From contig OW051470.1 in NCBI GenBank assembly GCA_932521025.1, positions 868,001 through 932,000 on the forward strand: 64,000 nt of DNA, given 5' to 3'. A program made the translations under genes and the position numbers. Under the pieces are notes generated by a model. The model made no database searches. It saw only the letters and a list, made by a program, of their open reading frames with translations, and was not told the DNA's origin. This DNA is from Oscheius onirici (taxonomy: Eukaryota; Nematoda; Chromadorea; Rhabditida; Rhabditidae). Positions 10,605 through 21,191 of the stretch are shown here, in pieces (within the stretch, counting starts at the first letter, position 1; every line of letters starts with the position of its first letter).

Positions 10605-13472
10605 GATCCCTACCATTAGACTACGTCTCGTCCCATTACCATAGCTCTCTAAATATACCCTTCGCCTCTGTCAAAATCAAGACCTAATTCAAAAAAGTTG
10701 TTATTGCCTATGGCAGTTGAAGAAAAAGGCAGGTGAAGAGTCTATGCCTAGCCCTCTCTCTGCCATCAAACACCACTAATTGGCTGACATATCCGATTCT
10801 GCTTTGCTTAGAATTCGGTCGAGCAAGACATATTTTTTGCAGATTTTCGTCCTGAAAATGGTATATTTGCAAAAGTTTATTGATGATTGTACACTCTTTG
10901 TTCTCTGGCCTAGTTCTTTTCCTCTTTGTCATCACTTCCATTCCATCCGAGTGGTTTCCTGAAAGCTGATAAGTCTTTTTTTGCTTCTGGGATTTGTGAC
11001 TTTCCATCTTTCTTTCGGCTTTGCCACAGCCTCCACAGTTAGACCGCTGTGAAGGTCCCACAGCTCCTTCGGTAACAACGACCACAGTTAGACAGCTTTC
11101 AATGTTTTAGACGACAGTTTTCAGGCGACAAACATCGCGATAAGATAGTTTTCTAAGCGTAATGTTGCGACTTGCAGAAAGTAGTCATCTACAATTACCG
11201 GACCACTTTTCACCTAAGCGTTCGCAATGCGCTGATGACGGATTGACTGTATGATCATTTCATGGAATCAAGGCCACACAGCGGAAAATGTTGCGCATAG
11301 ATATTGAACCTACCAGTTTTGTTCGGCCACAGACTCGACAGTTAGACAGGAGTCTAATATTCTGTTCGGGAGTAGGCTACAACCTCGACAATTAGACAGC
11401 AGTCATGTATTCGAACTGTTATGATAGCAGTGTCTATTTGAGGAGCCGGTGGTTTCAAAAGAGGAAATGATGTGGCTACATGAGGAAATCTATGCCTGCT
11501 TGACTTCCATTAGTGGTTTCACTTTTTCACTCAGTTGCTCTTCCTCTACTGATGTCATTGGAGAATGAGGGTCTTGAAACAGTCAAAACTGTCTAACTGT
11601 GGCAGAAGTCACAATAGACCGGAAACAAATTATTTACACACCATGGCAAAAATTTAGGAAATATCAGTTCCCGCGGAAAAGTTTTAACCTCTAGTTTTTC
11701 GGCCATATATTCGACCTTGTAAGGTTGATGCGGTTGTCTTGTGTTGAAAAAGGCGATTAGACCACGCCTAGAGAGTGAGACAGAGTCTCTCGGAATCTTG
11801 TCTCTTCTAGTGACTCTCTCAGTCTACTTCAGTATCCAGTGGTTCAGTCTAATACCTAGAAAATTCTCGACTCATACTCTTAACCCTTCTCATTAGCTTT
11901 CCGGGCTTTCAATAGGAGGCTGTTCAGTTTTCTGTATGCCTCTCTATCTGGATCTACTGGATCAGAACCTCAACCCAGACTCTTGACTCATACTTTCTTC
12001 TGGATTGAGGCAGTTTTAATGTCACCGACCTGTACTCTTTCCCTAATGTACCGTACTCTTGACTCATATCTTCTTATCTTGTTCTGTCCACTAGACTGTG
12101 ACTGTCCACTAGACCAATTTGACGGGACTGTTAGCTTCCCATCCAGTATATCAGACCATACTCATGATTCTTGACTCATACCTTTTGTGGATTCCGGTTC
12201 TTTTCCTGTACTCTCTCCCAATGTACAGTACCCTTGACTCGTCCCTTCTTATATCTTTCAAAGACTCTGACTACTAGATCTTTTTGACTAGACTCAGGTT
12301 TTACTCTGTCCCTCAACTGTTTTACTCAGTATGTCCTGTACTCTTAACCTGTCAAAACCCTGACTCTTGACCTACTGTAACTTATCGTAATCCAAAACGT
12401 CTGACTACTAGAGCCTTTGGATCAGATACCCTCTTTACCAGTAGAATCCATACTCTACTCTCTACTTTGCAACTTTTGTACTCCCTTTACGTGGAACTCT
12501 AAATCTGTTCCTCTGATGTGTAAACAAAGATTAGGCTTCTGCCAGCAGGTGCATACTGCAGTGCGAAAATAGAATAACTGATTCTATCGTGGTAAACATT
12601 AGAGAGTACAACATACTCCTGTTTTTTTAGCACCTGAGTTTTTTGAAGCCTTCGTATTTACACTTTCTATATCTTCCTGGAATTCAGGGGCTTCGTCAGG
12701 CCAAAAACCTCTTTAGTTTTTGCAAAATATAATCTCTTGGACTGGAAACTAAAAGCATAATCTGGGTAGGTGACGTTTGGACAGAAGGGACAGAGACAGA
12801 GACTGACTGACTCTCTGTCCTCTTTTCCTGCCGTTCGAAATGATCGTCACTCACGTCTCCCCGGAAACCGGGCGCTCGAGAGGAAGTGGTTTTGTTCTTC
12901 AGAAACCATGTGGGGCTAACCCAAATGAGGAACTCTTCTATTTTTGTGATGCTTTGATTGAGGAAGCTGTGACTAGGTAGTTTTTTTGATGAGGAATTGA
13001 AGGGTATGGACAGAGAGACAATTTTTTTCCAAATCTCTCTTAAACTTTAGTCTCTTCACTAGCCATAAATTCTTCCGTTTTCCCTCTCAACAACCCTCGT
13101 AGTTTTGACTCTCTCTCTCTCTCTCTCCGTCCAGAGAAAGACAGTTAGCATAATTAACCGCCTTCGCCTGAGACCTCCCAAGTTAACCGCCTTCGCCTGA
13201 GACCAAGTCGAGGTCGGATCCCCTGCTGATAGCTTCCAGGTTGTTGCACTTTAAGAGAGGCTCAGACTTTGTAGTCACGTGATTTTGTTCCTGCTAGTTT
13301 CTCTCTTTAAAGGACAGTCAAGACGTCATGGGATTAGACTGGCTGTAAGGGGCTCACCAGAGAGGGGGATAGTCTAAAACGTCATACTGTTTTTCCCCTT
13401 TTCTCTCCTGCAAGCTCAGACTACCAAAAAGTTGCCAATTGCAAAATTGTAGAGAAGATCAAGCTCTACAAC
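10605..13472. other. Intergenic DNA, no supported gene
   Basis: Copies of a CCACAGTTAGACAGC motif lie near 11033, 11085, 11335, 11385 and (inverted) 11588, related to the GAGCCACAGACTCGACAGTT repeat. 11.8-12.5 kb is rich in GACTCTTGACTC words. At about 13157-13205 a 22-bp sequence (TTAACCGCCTTCGCCTGAGA plus CC) is repeated in tandem at 31-bp spacing. No gene seen. Confidence 0.45.
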
Positions 13473-13552
13473 TTTCTAGTACATCATTTTTCAAAATTTT
13501 GCTCTCTTCTCACTTTTCTCTCAAACTCCAAGTATTTCCAATTTTCAGGTCA
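13473..13552 (+). promoter_or_regulatory. Repeat-derived leader and splice acceptor of the daf-4-like gene
   Basis: TTTCCAATTTTCAG ends at 13548, twelve bases before the ATG at 13561: a good nematode acceptor for a spliced leader or a 5'UTR intron. The whole segment is duplicated in inverted orientation at 10527-10604. Confidence 0.6.
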
Positions 13553-13560
13553 GCCATTTG

Positions 13561-16500
13561 ATGTTACGGCTTCTGATAGTCGGTGGCCTCTTGGTGGTCA
13601 CCGGCCAGCTGCCGACTGGCAGTCCAGGTGACCCAGTCACGACTACAATTGAGCCGGCTACGACGACAGTCAACTACAGTCGGAATCATGAGAAATATTT
13701 GCCGAGGATTGGTCCGAAGAACAAGGCTCTGGATGTGAAGGAACTTGCTCCAGCTGACGATGCTCCGAGGACAAATGAGGAGTTTCTGAAGGTAGTACAG
13801 ACGGTTCTTTAAGATGAGAGAGGGAGGGGATATTTTGAATATACTCTTGACTACCAGACTCTTACTCTACTAGACTACCGACTCACTGTTCCTTTGAACA
13901 AATTCTTAGACTCATGTCTTGAACTGTCTTTTTTTGGTAGAAAGTTCCAGAAATTGATATCCTGTACTCTGACTACCAGACTCCTGACTCTTACCCTACT
14001 GGAGTACCCTGACAGTTATCTTACCCAGACCCAGACAGACTCTCTCGACTGAACGCGTCCTCACATATTCTCCTGGCTATCTGTTCCAATACCGTAACTC
14101 TCATCCTCTTATCCTCTATCAGTCCAGACTACTGACTACCAGAAAGACTCCGACTCATCTTTAATTCTGGGCCAACTCTTAGAATCCTGTCACTTGGGTT
14201 ACTGTAACTGTGAGAACTCTTACTGGATTCACTCCCGATCTTGACAAGCACATGGCTTTGATCCAGTAGTACCTAGACATCCTGATCAGACCTGTCTAAC
14301 TGTGGTCCCAGACCAAAAAAAATCTCTCTCCCTCTCTCCCCGACGCGGTTTCCACCTTGAAACCAAGACTACTAACCAATCAGTTCAATTCTGGTCCCCT
14401 ACACATCTCTGACCTACAGCACGTTCAGAAGTTCGGCGTCCCGGGACCGAAGGAAGGAGCTGACGACCCCAAAAACGCGGTGTATGGTGTTTTCGGGAAG
14501 AATTACTATACGTGGAACGGCAGACCGTACATCAACTGCGCCGTCAGCGTCAGCGTCGAGCGGCCACTGGATGATGAGGTCGATGAGTTTGGCAACAAGA
14601 CGGAGAAGAGGAACACCGAGACTCAGAGATGCTTCTTGGATTTGGGGAGGAGCTACGATCAGCTGAGCTGCATGACTGTGTTCATGTATAAAGGATCGGA
14701 GGAGATGTTGAAGGTAGGGAGAGGGACAGAGAGACAAAGAGGCAGAGAGTCAGAGAATCAGAGAATCAGAGAATCAGGTCAGAGAGACAGACTCTTACCC
14801 TACTCTCCTTTTAGAACGAGACCAGGCCCCGAAAGAAGATCGTGATCCAAAGTCAAGGCTGCTGGACGAATCAGGCTCATGCCATCGAGACCTGTACCAA
14901 AGGTCCAGCGGTGAGTTGATTACGGTAACCGGGATCCAGTAATTTTTCAGTGCATTCATGCTGGAATCATTCATGGCGGGAGACAGATGTTCTGTTGCTG
15001 TAAGGAACACAACTGTAATGATCATCTGGAGCTGGATCCGGGTGCAGAGACGGTGAGTCGAAAAACAGAGAGAGAGACAGAGTTTTTTAGAATCCAAAGT
15101 ACTTTGAAATTGCCCGCTGGCAGCATGACAACATGGAGGGTGTGATAAAACACGAAGAACTGAAGCAGGTCGATCCGAATGCGAAACCCAAACCGCCGGG
15201 CATTTGGCTCGAGTTTGTCGTCTTCACCGTCTCGCTCATCTGTATGGGTTCCCTGGCAGCCTGCGTCTACGGAATCAATGAACTCCGTAAGAAGAAGAAC
15301 AAGCCGGACGGTGGTCAAGCTGACGAGGCTTTATTACCGAATGAGCTGGAGCCACAGAAGAAGATCTGGGAGATTGTGACGAACAGTATGATTGAGATTG
15401 GACAAGGAAAGTATGGAATGGTCTACAAGGCAGAGTACAAGCCGAGTCCCGAAGCGGCTCTCAAGACTGTGGCTGTCAAGGTCTTCAAGGGAAACAATCA
15501 GAGCTTCCAGAATGAATTGGTGAGTCATTGTCCCTGAAATACTGTAACAGTAACTGTCTCTGTCTCTGTCTCTGCTCACCCCCTCTCTTCCAGACAATCT
15601 ACAACGACAACTGTATGAAAAAGTGCATGAAGGGAAGCATCCTCCGACTACTGGACTACGATATTACGGAACAGACTCTCATTACCGAGTACCACGAAAT
15701 GGGCAACCTGCATCATTACCTAAAGGTAGGTCAGAGTTACTGACTCATACTTTCCCCCTTCCAGACCCGAACCATTGACCAACCATTGGACTGTCTCAGT
15801 CTGATAGTCAGTCTTCTCGAAGCTCTGACATTCCTTCACGAGGAACGAGGACTGGTTCATGGAGATCCGAAGCCAGTCATCCTGCACCGAGATATCAAGT
15901 CACACAATGTGCTTCTTCGAATGGATAGCCGGAATCGTCTGGTAGGAGTGGTCATGGATTTTGGTCTGTCAATGCGATGTTCTCAAGTTTTCGATGGAGA
16001 AATGAATATAAAGAATATGGTTAGTCGTCTGTTTTTTTCTAATACTGTCCATTACTATCTCTGAACTCTTGACTTTGCGAATCAGCTTGTCTTTGTCCAC
16101 TGATTAGATGAGATTTTCCAGCAGTTCTGACTGTTTGTCTAGTTAGTGTACTGTTGTCTCTGACTGTCTCTGAATCTTGACTATCAGTTACTGTCGACTC
16201 TTGACCACTCTCTTACCTAACTCTCTGAACCTCAGGTTACTGTATTCATTTTCCAATACCTGAGCACTGGAAACTCTGTGACAACCTCAGTCTCTGGTAG
16301 TCTAGACAAGCTTAACTCATCATCCTTCTTCTTATAACTGACTACTTCAGTCTCTCTCTCTCTCTCTCTCTCTAGCCTGTATTAAGTCATGTCCTGCCTT
16401 TTCACTTGGTCTCAGAATCCGTTACTCTTACCGTACTACCCACTCTCTGATAGTTACTGTCTAGTTACAGTATCTGTCTGACTAGTTACATACTCTCTGC

Positions 16501-17671
16501 TTCCAGATGCACAAAGTCGTCGGAACGCAACGCTACATGGCACCGGAACTTCTGATCGGAGCAGCTGAACTCGATATTACTCACTTCAAATCAATCGACA
16601 TCTACGCCCTAGCTCTGGTCATTTGGGAAATTCTGTCCAGGACGAAGGTTCACCCGTCGGAGAAAGTCCCAGCCTATATGGAACCGCTGGAGTCGGATCT
16701 TCGGAGGGAACAACCCCGTGATCCGATCCGATTGTCTACCTACCGACTGGTAGTCGTTGCGCAGAAAAAACGTCCAGAGTTCCGGAAAGCGATTCTGGAT
16801 GATAGGGTAAGAGTCAAAGATCTGGATATGTACTGATTCTGGTTCAGATTTTGACGAAGGTGACCAACAGTCTGGAAGAGATGTGGGAACATGATGCTGG
16901 TTGTCGAGTCAGTGCGGCGTGTGTTCTGAGGAGAATGGAAGTTCTGTTCGATGAAGGCTATCATAGCGGGACGATGGATGGAGGACAGTCTAACTGTAAG
17001 TCAATTAAATCTCTCCAGACATTCTCTTGCCTCCTGACTCTCTGAAAGGGGCGGTATCTTTACGTCCTTCGTTTGCATTTTCCAGCTTTGTCCCAGTGAG
17101 CAAAGTTGTAGCCCTGGTCAAACTCTATAACTTTGCAAAACTTCGTGAAGCTTGAAAATGCTGTTATCACTATGAAAAAATGATTCTAACCAAAACTTGT
17201 CAACCAAGGTAAAAGTCATTTTTCACAGTGAAAACAGCATTTTCAAACTTTGCCATATGCTACAAAGTTTTAGAGCTTGATCAGGGCTACAACTTTGATT
17301 ACTGGGACAAACCTGTGAAATGCAAACGAGAGCCGGAAAATTAAGATTTCCCCCGCTGACCCCAAAAAGCAAGTTTAAGGGGTGGGGGCGTAAAGAAACC
17401 TGCCTTCTCTTAACACTGTTTCTGTTTCTCTGTCCCTCTCCTAACCCTCCCTCTTCCAGGCAGTATAAAATCTCAAGAGAGTGACCTCGAGAAGACGCCG
17501 CCTCCATCCCGGACATCTTCTCCAGAAGACGATACTGACAACACTACCGTAGTCAGTCAAGTGGACGAGATCAGTTCTCCCTCCATACTGGCGGAAGCGA
17601 CAAAAATTTTGTCGAAATCCGAAAAACTGACCAATCATCCAGAAGAAATAGAACTTCAGGAGGTCAGATAG
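13561..17671 (+). CDS. daf-4: TGF-beta superfamily type II receptor serine/threonine kinase (daf-4-like)
   Basis: Ten exons: 13561-13791, ~14420-14713, 14815-14910, 14951-15052, 15091-15519, 15594-15725, 15765-16019, 16507-16806, 16848-16995, 17460-17671; about 732 aa, the length expected of nematode DAF-4. Residues 1-20 form a signal peptide. A cysteine-rich ectodomain ends in a CCC(x4)C box (exon 4), and one membrane segment lies near 279-304. The cytoplasmic kinase has the glycine loop GQGKYGMVY (~346), VAVK lysine (~372), HRDIKSHN (~469), DFG (~494) and VGTQRYMAPE (~516), the type II form without a GS box, then a Ser/Thr-rich tail. Known role of the family: binds BMP/TGF-beta ligands at the cell surface and phosphorylates type I receptors (dauer and body-size pathways in C. 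elegans). All catalytic residues are present. The start of exon 2 could instead be 14429. The last intron contains a fold-back element. Confidence 0.93.
17048..17404. mobile_element. MITE-like fold-back element, family F copy 1 (daf-4 last intron)
   Basis: About 357 bp with long inverted arms: the left begins GGGGCGGTATCTTTACGTCC and contains CCAGCTTTGTCCCAGTGAGC; the right holds the complementary GCTACAACTTTG...ACTGGGACAAA and GAGAGCCGGAAAA. Its outer ends and interior match 22047-22450. It lies wholly inside the last intron of the receptor gene and does not touch splice sites. No open frame of note. Confidence 0.85.
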
Positions 17672-18154
17672 CATCGACTCTCCGAAGCACATTCCAAAGT
17701 CAAGCCGGGTAAAACTGCCGCGGGTCGGAACCGGTTCAGATCCCTCCCTAATTTAGGTACCAATTTCTGTGGTTTTGAGCATAATCTTCTCTCCTCTTAG
17801 TCCCTCTGTTGTACACACTTACGGGTTATCTACCTCCTATACTACTTTCTCTCAATACTCTGTATATACTAGTCCTTTGCGTGTACTCGTTCTTTTTTTG
17901 TTTCTGCTGTGATCAGATGAGGGTCGTCCGACGTCCGGTGAAAGTCTTATACATGATAATAATGAAGATATTTATGTGAAAACTTGTCAAATCAAATCAA
18001 ATCAAAATTATTACGATTTCAACGAATTCAAGTGTCGCAGTTTATACTGATCCCATTGACGCGGATCCTCTCTACGCTGAATTTACGCTGAATCCGATGG
18101 AATAGGTCCCGGAACCTGAAAATGCTTCTGGCGCGCGCTGCGCGCGATTTTAGG
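17672..18154. other. Receptor 3' flank and GC-rich palindromes
   Basis: Contains an AAATC pentamer run (17984-18007). At 18128-18215 are two GC palindromes, GGCGCGCGCTGCGCGCG and ACCCCGCGCGGAGCGGGGT, the second lying at the broken end of the SKP1-like fragment. Confidence 0.5.
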
Positions 18155-18433
18155 CTAAAGGCGTTCTGCGCTAGTGGGACGCAAAGCCAAATCCACCCCG
18201 CGCGGAGCGGGGTGCGATTTCATACTGCAGAACTCGACGGCCTTGCTGAGAGTCCATCCATCCAAGCACAGATAAACCGGGTCCTCCAGCATCGGATGAT
18301 CGGCATGGTCGATTCCCAGATTCTCGGCCATGGTCTTGAGGAATCTGCTCTGGAAGGCGACGTCTTTATCCACCGCAAACCGGCTTCCATCTTTGGCTTG
18401 CAGGATAAACTTCATCCTAGGAGAAGTATCCAT
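18155..18433 (-). pseudogene. Truncated SKP1-related (skr) fragment
   Basis: From the ATG at 18433 the minus strand encodes an SKP1 N-terminal (POZ/BTB-like) region: MKFILQAKDGSRFAVDKDVA..., ..TMAENLGIDHADHPMLEDPV and AVEFCSMKSH, collinear with the intact gene at 20131-21055 (MKFVLKSQDDKEFTLTEDVA, KKMVEDLGIEDPDSPM, KIIEYCTKH). Homology stops at the CxxK/H motif where a GC-rich palindrome begins. The C-terminal helices that bind F-box proteins are absent, and no downstream exon restores them. So it is a broken paralogue, inverted relative to the intact copy. A short transcribed protein cannot be excluded. Confidence 0.75.
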
Positions 18434-20130
18434 TGTCTGACTGAAAATTGTAGCTTTGAGACTGGAGAATAGATGAAAGGGGGAGAGTCAAACGTGTTCT
18501 GAAGAGAGGACAGTCATTCACTCAAAGATATCGATTTTTCAGCTTTTGGAGAGCAAGAGGCTGGCAAAAGGGTGGGAAAGACACAAACAGCTATCTCTTC
18601 CAACGAATACGTAATTGCATACACATCATTTTTGGCGCTCTGGAAGTTTCTTTCATATTACACAAAATAAGTGGTGGCTAAAAATGAGCCAGTGGTCAAC
18701 TTGACAGCCATTGTCCGGGGAAAGTTTAGCAGAACCGACTGGAAAGTTTCTAAAATACTGAGCAACAGGGAAGAGAGTCACGGCTAGTAGGGAAGGAGAG
18801 ACAAAAGAGAGTAACCAGTGGTGATTTTGAACAAGAGATACTGTTGATTGTGAGAAGAAGTGTATCACAGCTGTCATAACTCAGGAACAAGGAGAACCAT
18901 AAGAAAAAAGAAGAGTCACATCTGGTAGAGCGAGATATGACAACTATGAAAGTCAGGAAAAGTTGGGGTTTTTAGAGAGAGTCTGGAAGAATGCCCGAGA
19001 AGAATAGTGAGCAACAGAATCGATGCGGAAAGATACCGGTGAGCGCCTTTCGCAGCCTCAAAATCGATCTGATCATAACAAAACAGAGGGCATGCGCGTG
19101 GAGAGAGGGGTCAGTGAAGTTGTGGTGTGAATGGAGGGAGGAGCTCAGCACAGACGGTTTTCCGGGACCCATCTCCCAGAAGTATGATTGACGGGGGTCT
19201 GGCGGTTCGAGTTAAGAAGTTAACAGATATACCACGTGTGCTGCTCCACAGGGGGGTCCATTGGTCGGTGCTTAATCCGAGACATCGATAAAAAATGGAC
19301 TTGACTCTATGTTCCTTTGTTCCTCAGCGAGAGTTATAGTACAATTCATTTCCTGATCACAAAAACTTCCAGAGCAGAGGCACCAAAAAGATAAAAAGAG
19401 TATATTCTTCGGGGAATGATGATCTGTAGGCGGAGGGAGAAAGACACTTGACTTGTGGGAAATGATGATGACATTCGGAGGAGACGACTGGACAGTCTGA
19501 AAAGTAGTTGCTTGGTATCTGAAGCTAGAATGTTGGAAACTTCTAGAAGTCTTCCCGAAAGCAAGTGCCGTACTCAGTACTGGTTCTGATCTCTGGACAT
19601 AGACTGAGCACCTACAGTATGATGCAAGTCCGGGGAGAAATAGATATGGTCAAGAGTAAAGGAAATATGTACACTTCCTTTCCAGACTATGATTACATCT
19701 CCAGACTCTAGACTTTCTATCTCATTGGACATAGACTCTAGACTCTCTCGGTCTCTTGACTCTGTTCTATACTTTCCAGCTCTCAAGGTCACTTGGCTCT
19801 AGACTTTTCTCCAAACTCTTTTTTTCTCCAGACTCTGATCTAGGCTCTAGACTCTCTAGATTCTAAATTCCCTAGGGATATATATGTTGCAGTTCAAATT
19901 GACCGGCCGTTGAAATTGACGGGCCCTGACTTCCAGACTCTTGTCTACTGCTCCCCTTTAAACCGATGTGCAGGAAAGCCCGCCAAAAGCTAACCCCCGG
20001 GTCATTTTCCAGCCCCAAGCACAGTCCCATCAAACGCACGAACGCTATCGATTGACTTCGCTTTCTTATCCGCATCCTACCCCAATCGATAACCAGTCCT
20101 ATTCATTCGACTCTCAACCTCCTCACGAAG
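18434..20130. other. Spacer between the two SKP1-like sequences
   Basis: No coding frame supported. 19680-19875 is rich in CTAGACTCT words. The last 60 bases before 20131 may be leader of the intact gene. Confidence 0.4.
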
Positions 20131-21055
20131 ATGACCGCTCCTCCCGAGCCCAAGATCATGATGAAGTTTGTCCTCAAGTCCCAGGATGACAAAGAATTCA
20201 CGCTGACGGAAGATGTCGCCTTCCAGTCGAATCTGATCAAGAAGATGGTCGAAGATCTCGGAATTGAGGATCCGGACAGTCCCATGCTTGCTGAGCCTCT
20301 TCCTGTCAGTAATGTAGAGTCTTCGACCCTGGAGAAGATTATCGAGTACTGTACCAAACACCGCGGGGAGGTCTACAAGCCCAAAGGGCAGAATGAGGAT
20401 CCGCGAATAGAGCTGACTGATTGGGACAACGACTTTATGAATGTCGATTCGACCCAGCTGCTGGCATTGTTGATGGTGAGTCTTTTCTTCTGGGGGCTTG
20501 ACTCTCATTCCTTAGGGACTTCTAATTTCTAGCCTGACTCACCCAGACTCTTACTTCAGTACTCATCTGGTAATGTCTTTTCGTCTGACTATTACTCTCT
20601 GAGCACCGTGTCCTTACTATCTCCAGAAATTCTCATATCCTGTGTTACTGAGTCTACAGCCTGGATCAGAGAGCTAGAGAGTAGAGAATCTGATCAGTAT
20701 CCGCTGGATTGTTGGTATACGGTATACGTCCAACTCATACTGTAAGGACAGTTTCTGACTAGACACGGTTACTGTAACCTGTCCCCTTGGGTTTTACTGA
20801 CTAGTTCCGACCTTAGACTGTCTGTTACTCTCCGCAGTAACTGTCTCTTCCTATATTTAAAAACTCTCTCCAATCTTTCAGGCAGCCAACTACCTCGATG
20901 TCCCCGGCATTGTCGACATCATCACCCAGAAAATTGCCAACATGGCCAATAACAAGACTGTCGAAGAGCTGAGGGAGATCTACGGTCTGACCAACGACTT
21001 CACCCCGGATGAGGAAGAAGAGCTGCGCAAACGCTTCGACTGGGTCGAAAATTAA
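20131..21055 (+). CDS. SKP1 homologue, SCF ubiquitin-ligase adaptor (SKR family)
   Basis: Two exons, 20131-20475 and 20882-21055, joined in phase 0: 172 aa, slightly longer than the usual ~160-165. Residues ~9-75 are the POZ-like domain (MKFVLKSQDDKEFTLTEDVA). The second exon gives the SKP1 dimerisation/F-box-binding helices with hallmark residues LLALLMAANYLDVPGIVD, VEELREIYGLTNDFTPDEEE and C-terminal RFDWVEN. The family bridges cullin-1 and F-box proteins in SCF E3 ligases; nematodes carry many skr paralogues, so I give no number. A relative truncated after the POZ part lies 1.7 kb upstream on the other strand. Start: first ATG in frame after an upstream stop, giving MTAPPEPK. Confidence 0.93.
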
Positions 21056-21191
21056 GAAATCCCATTGTACCTTGTGATAAATTGTGATTCTGATTAAGCA
21101 GAAATGTTAAAATTGGTAAGGGGATTGAACCAGAGAGATTTGGGACAGTAGACAAGCCACTAGGCCATTGGGACAAAAGCGCTCTCGTTTT

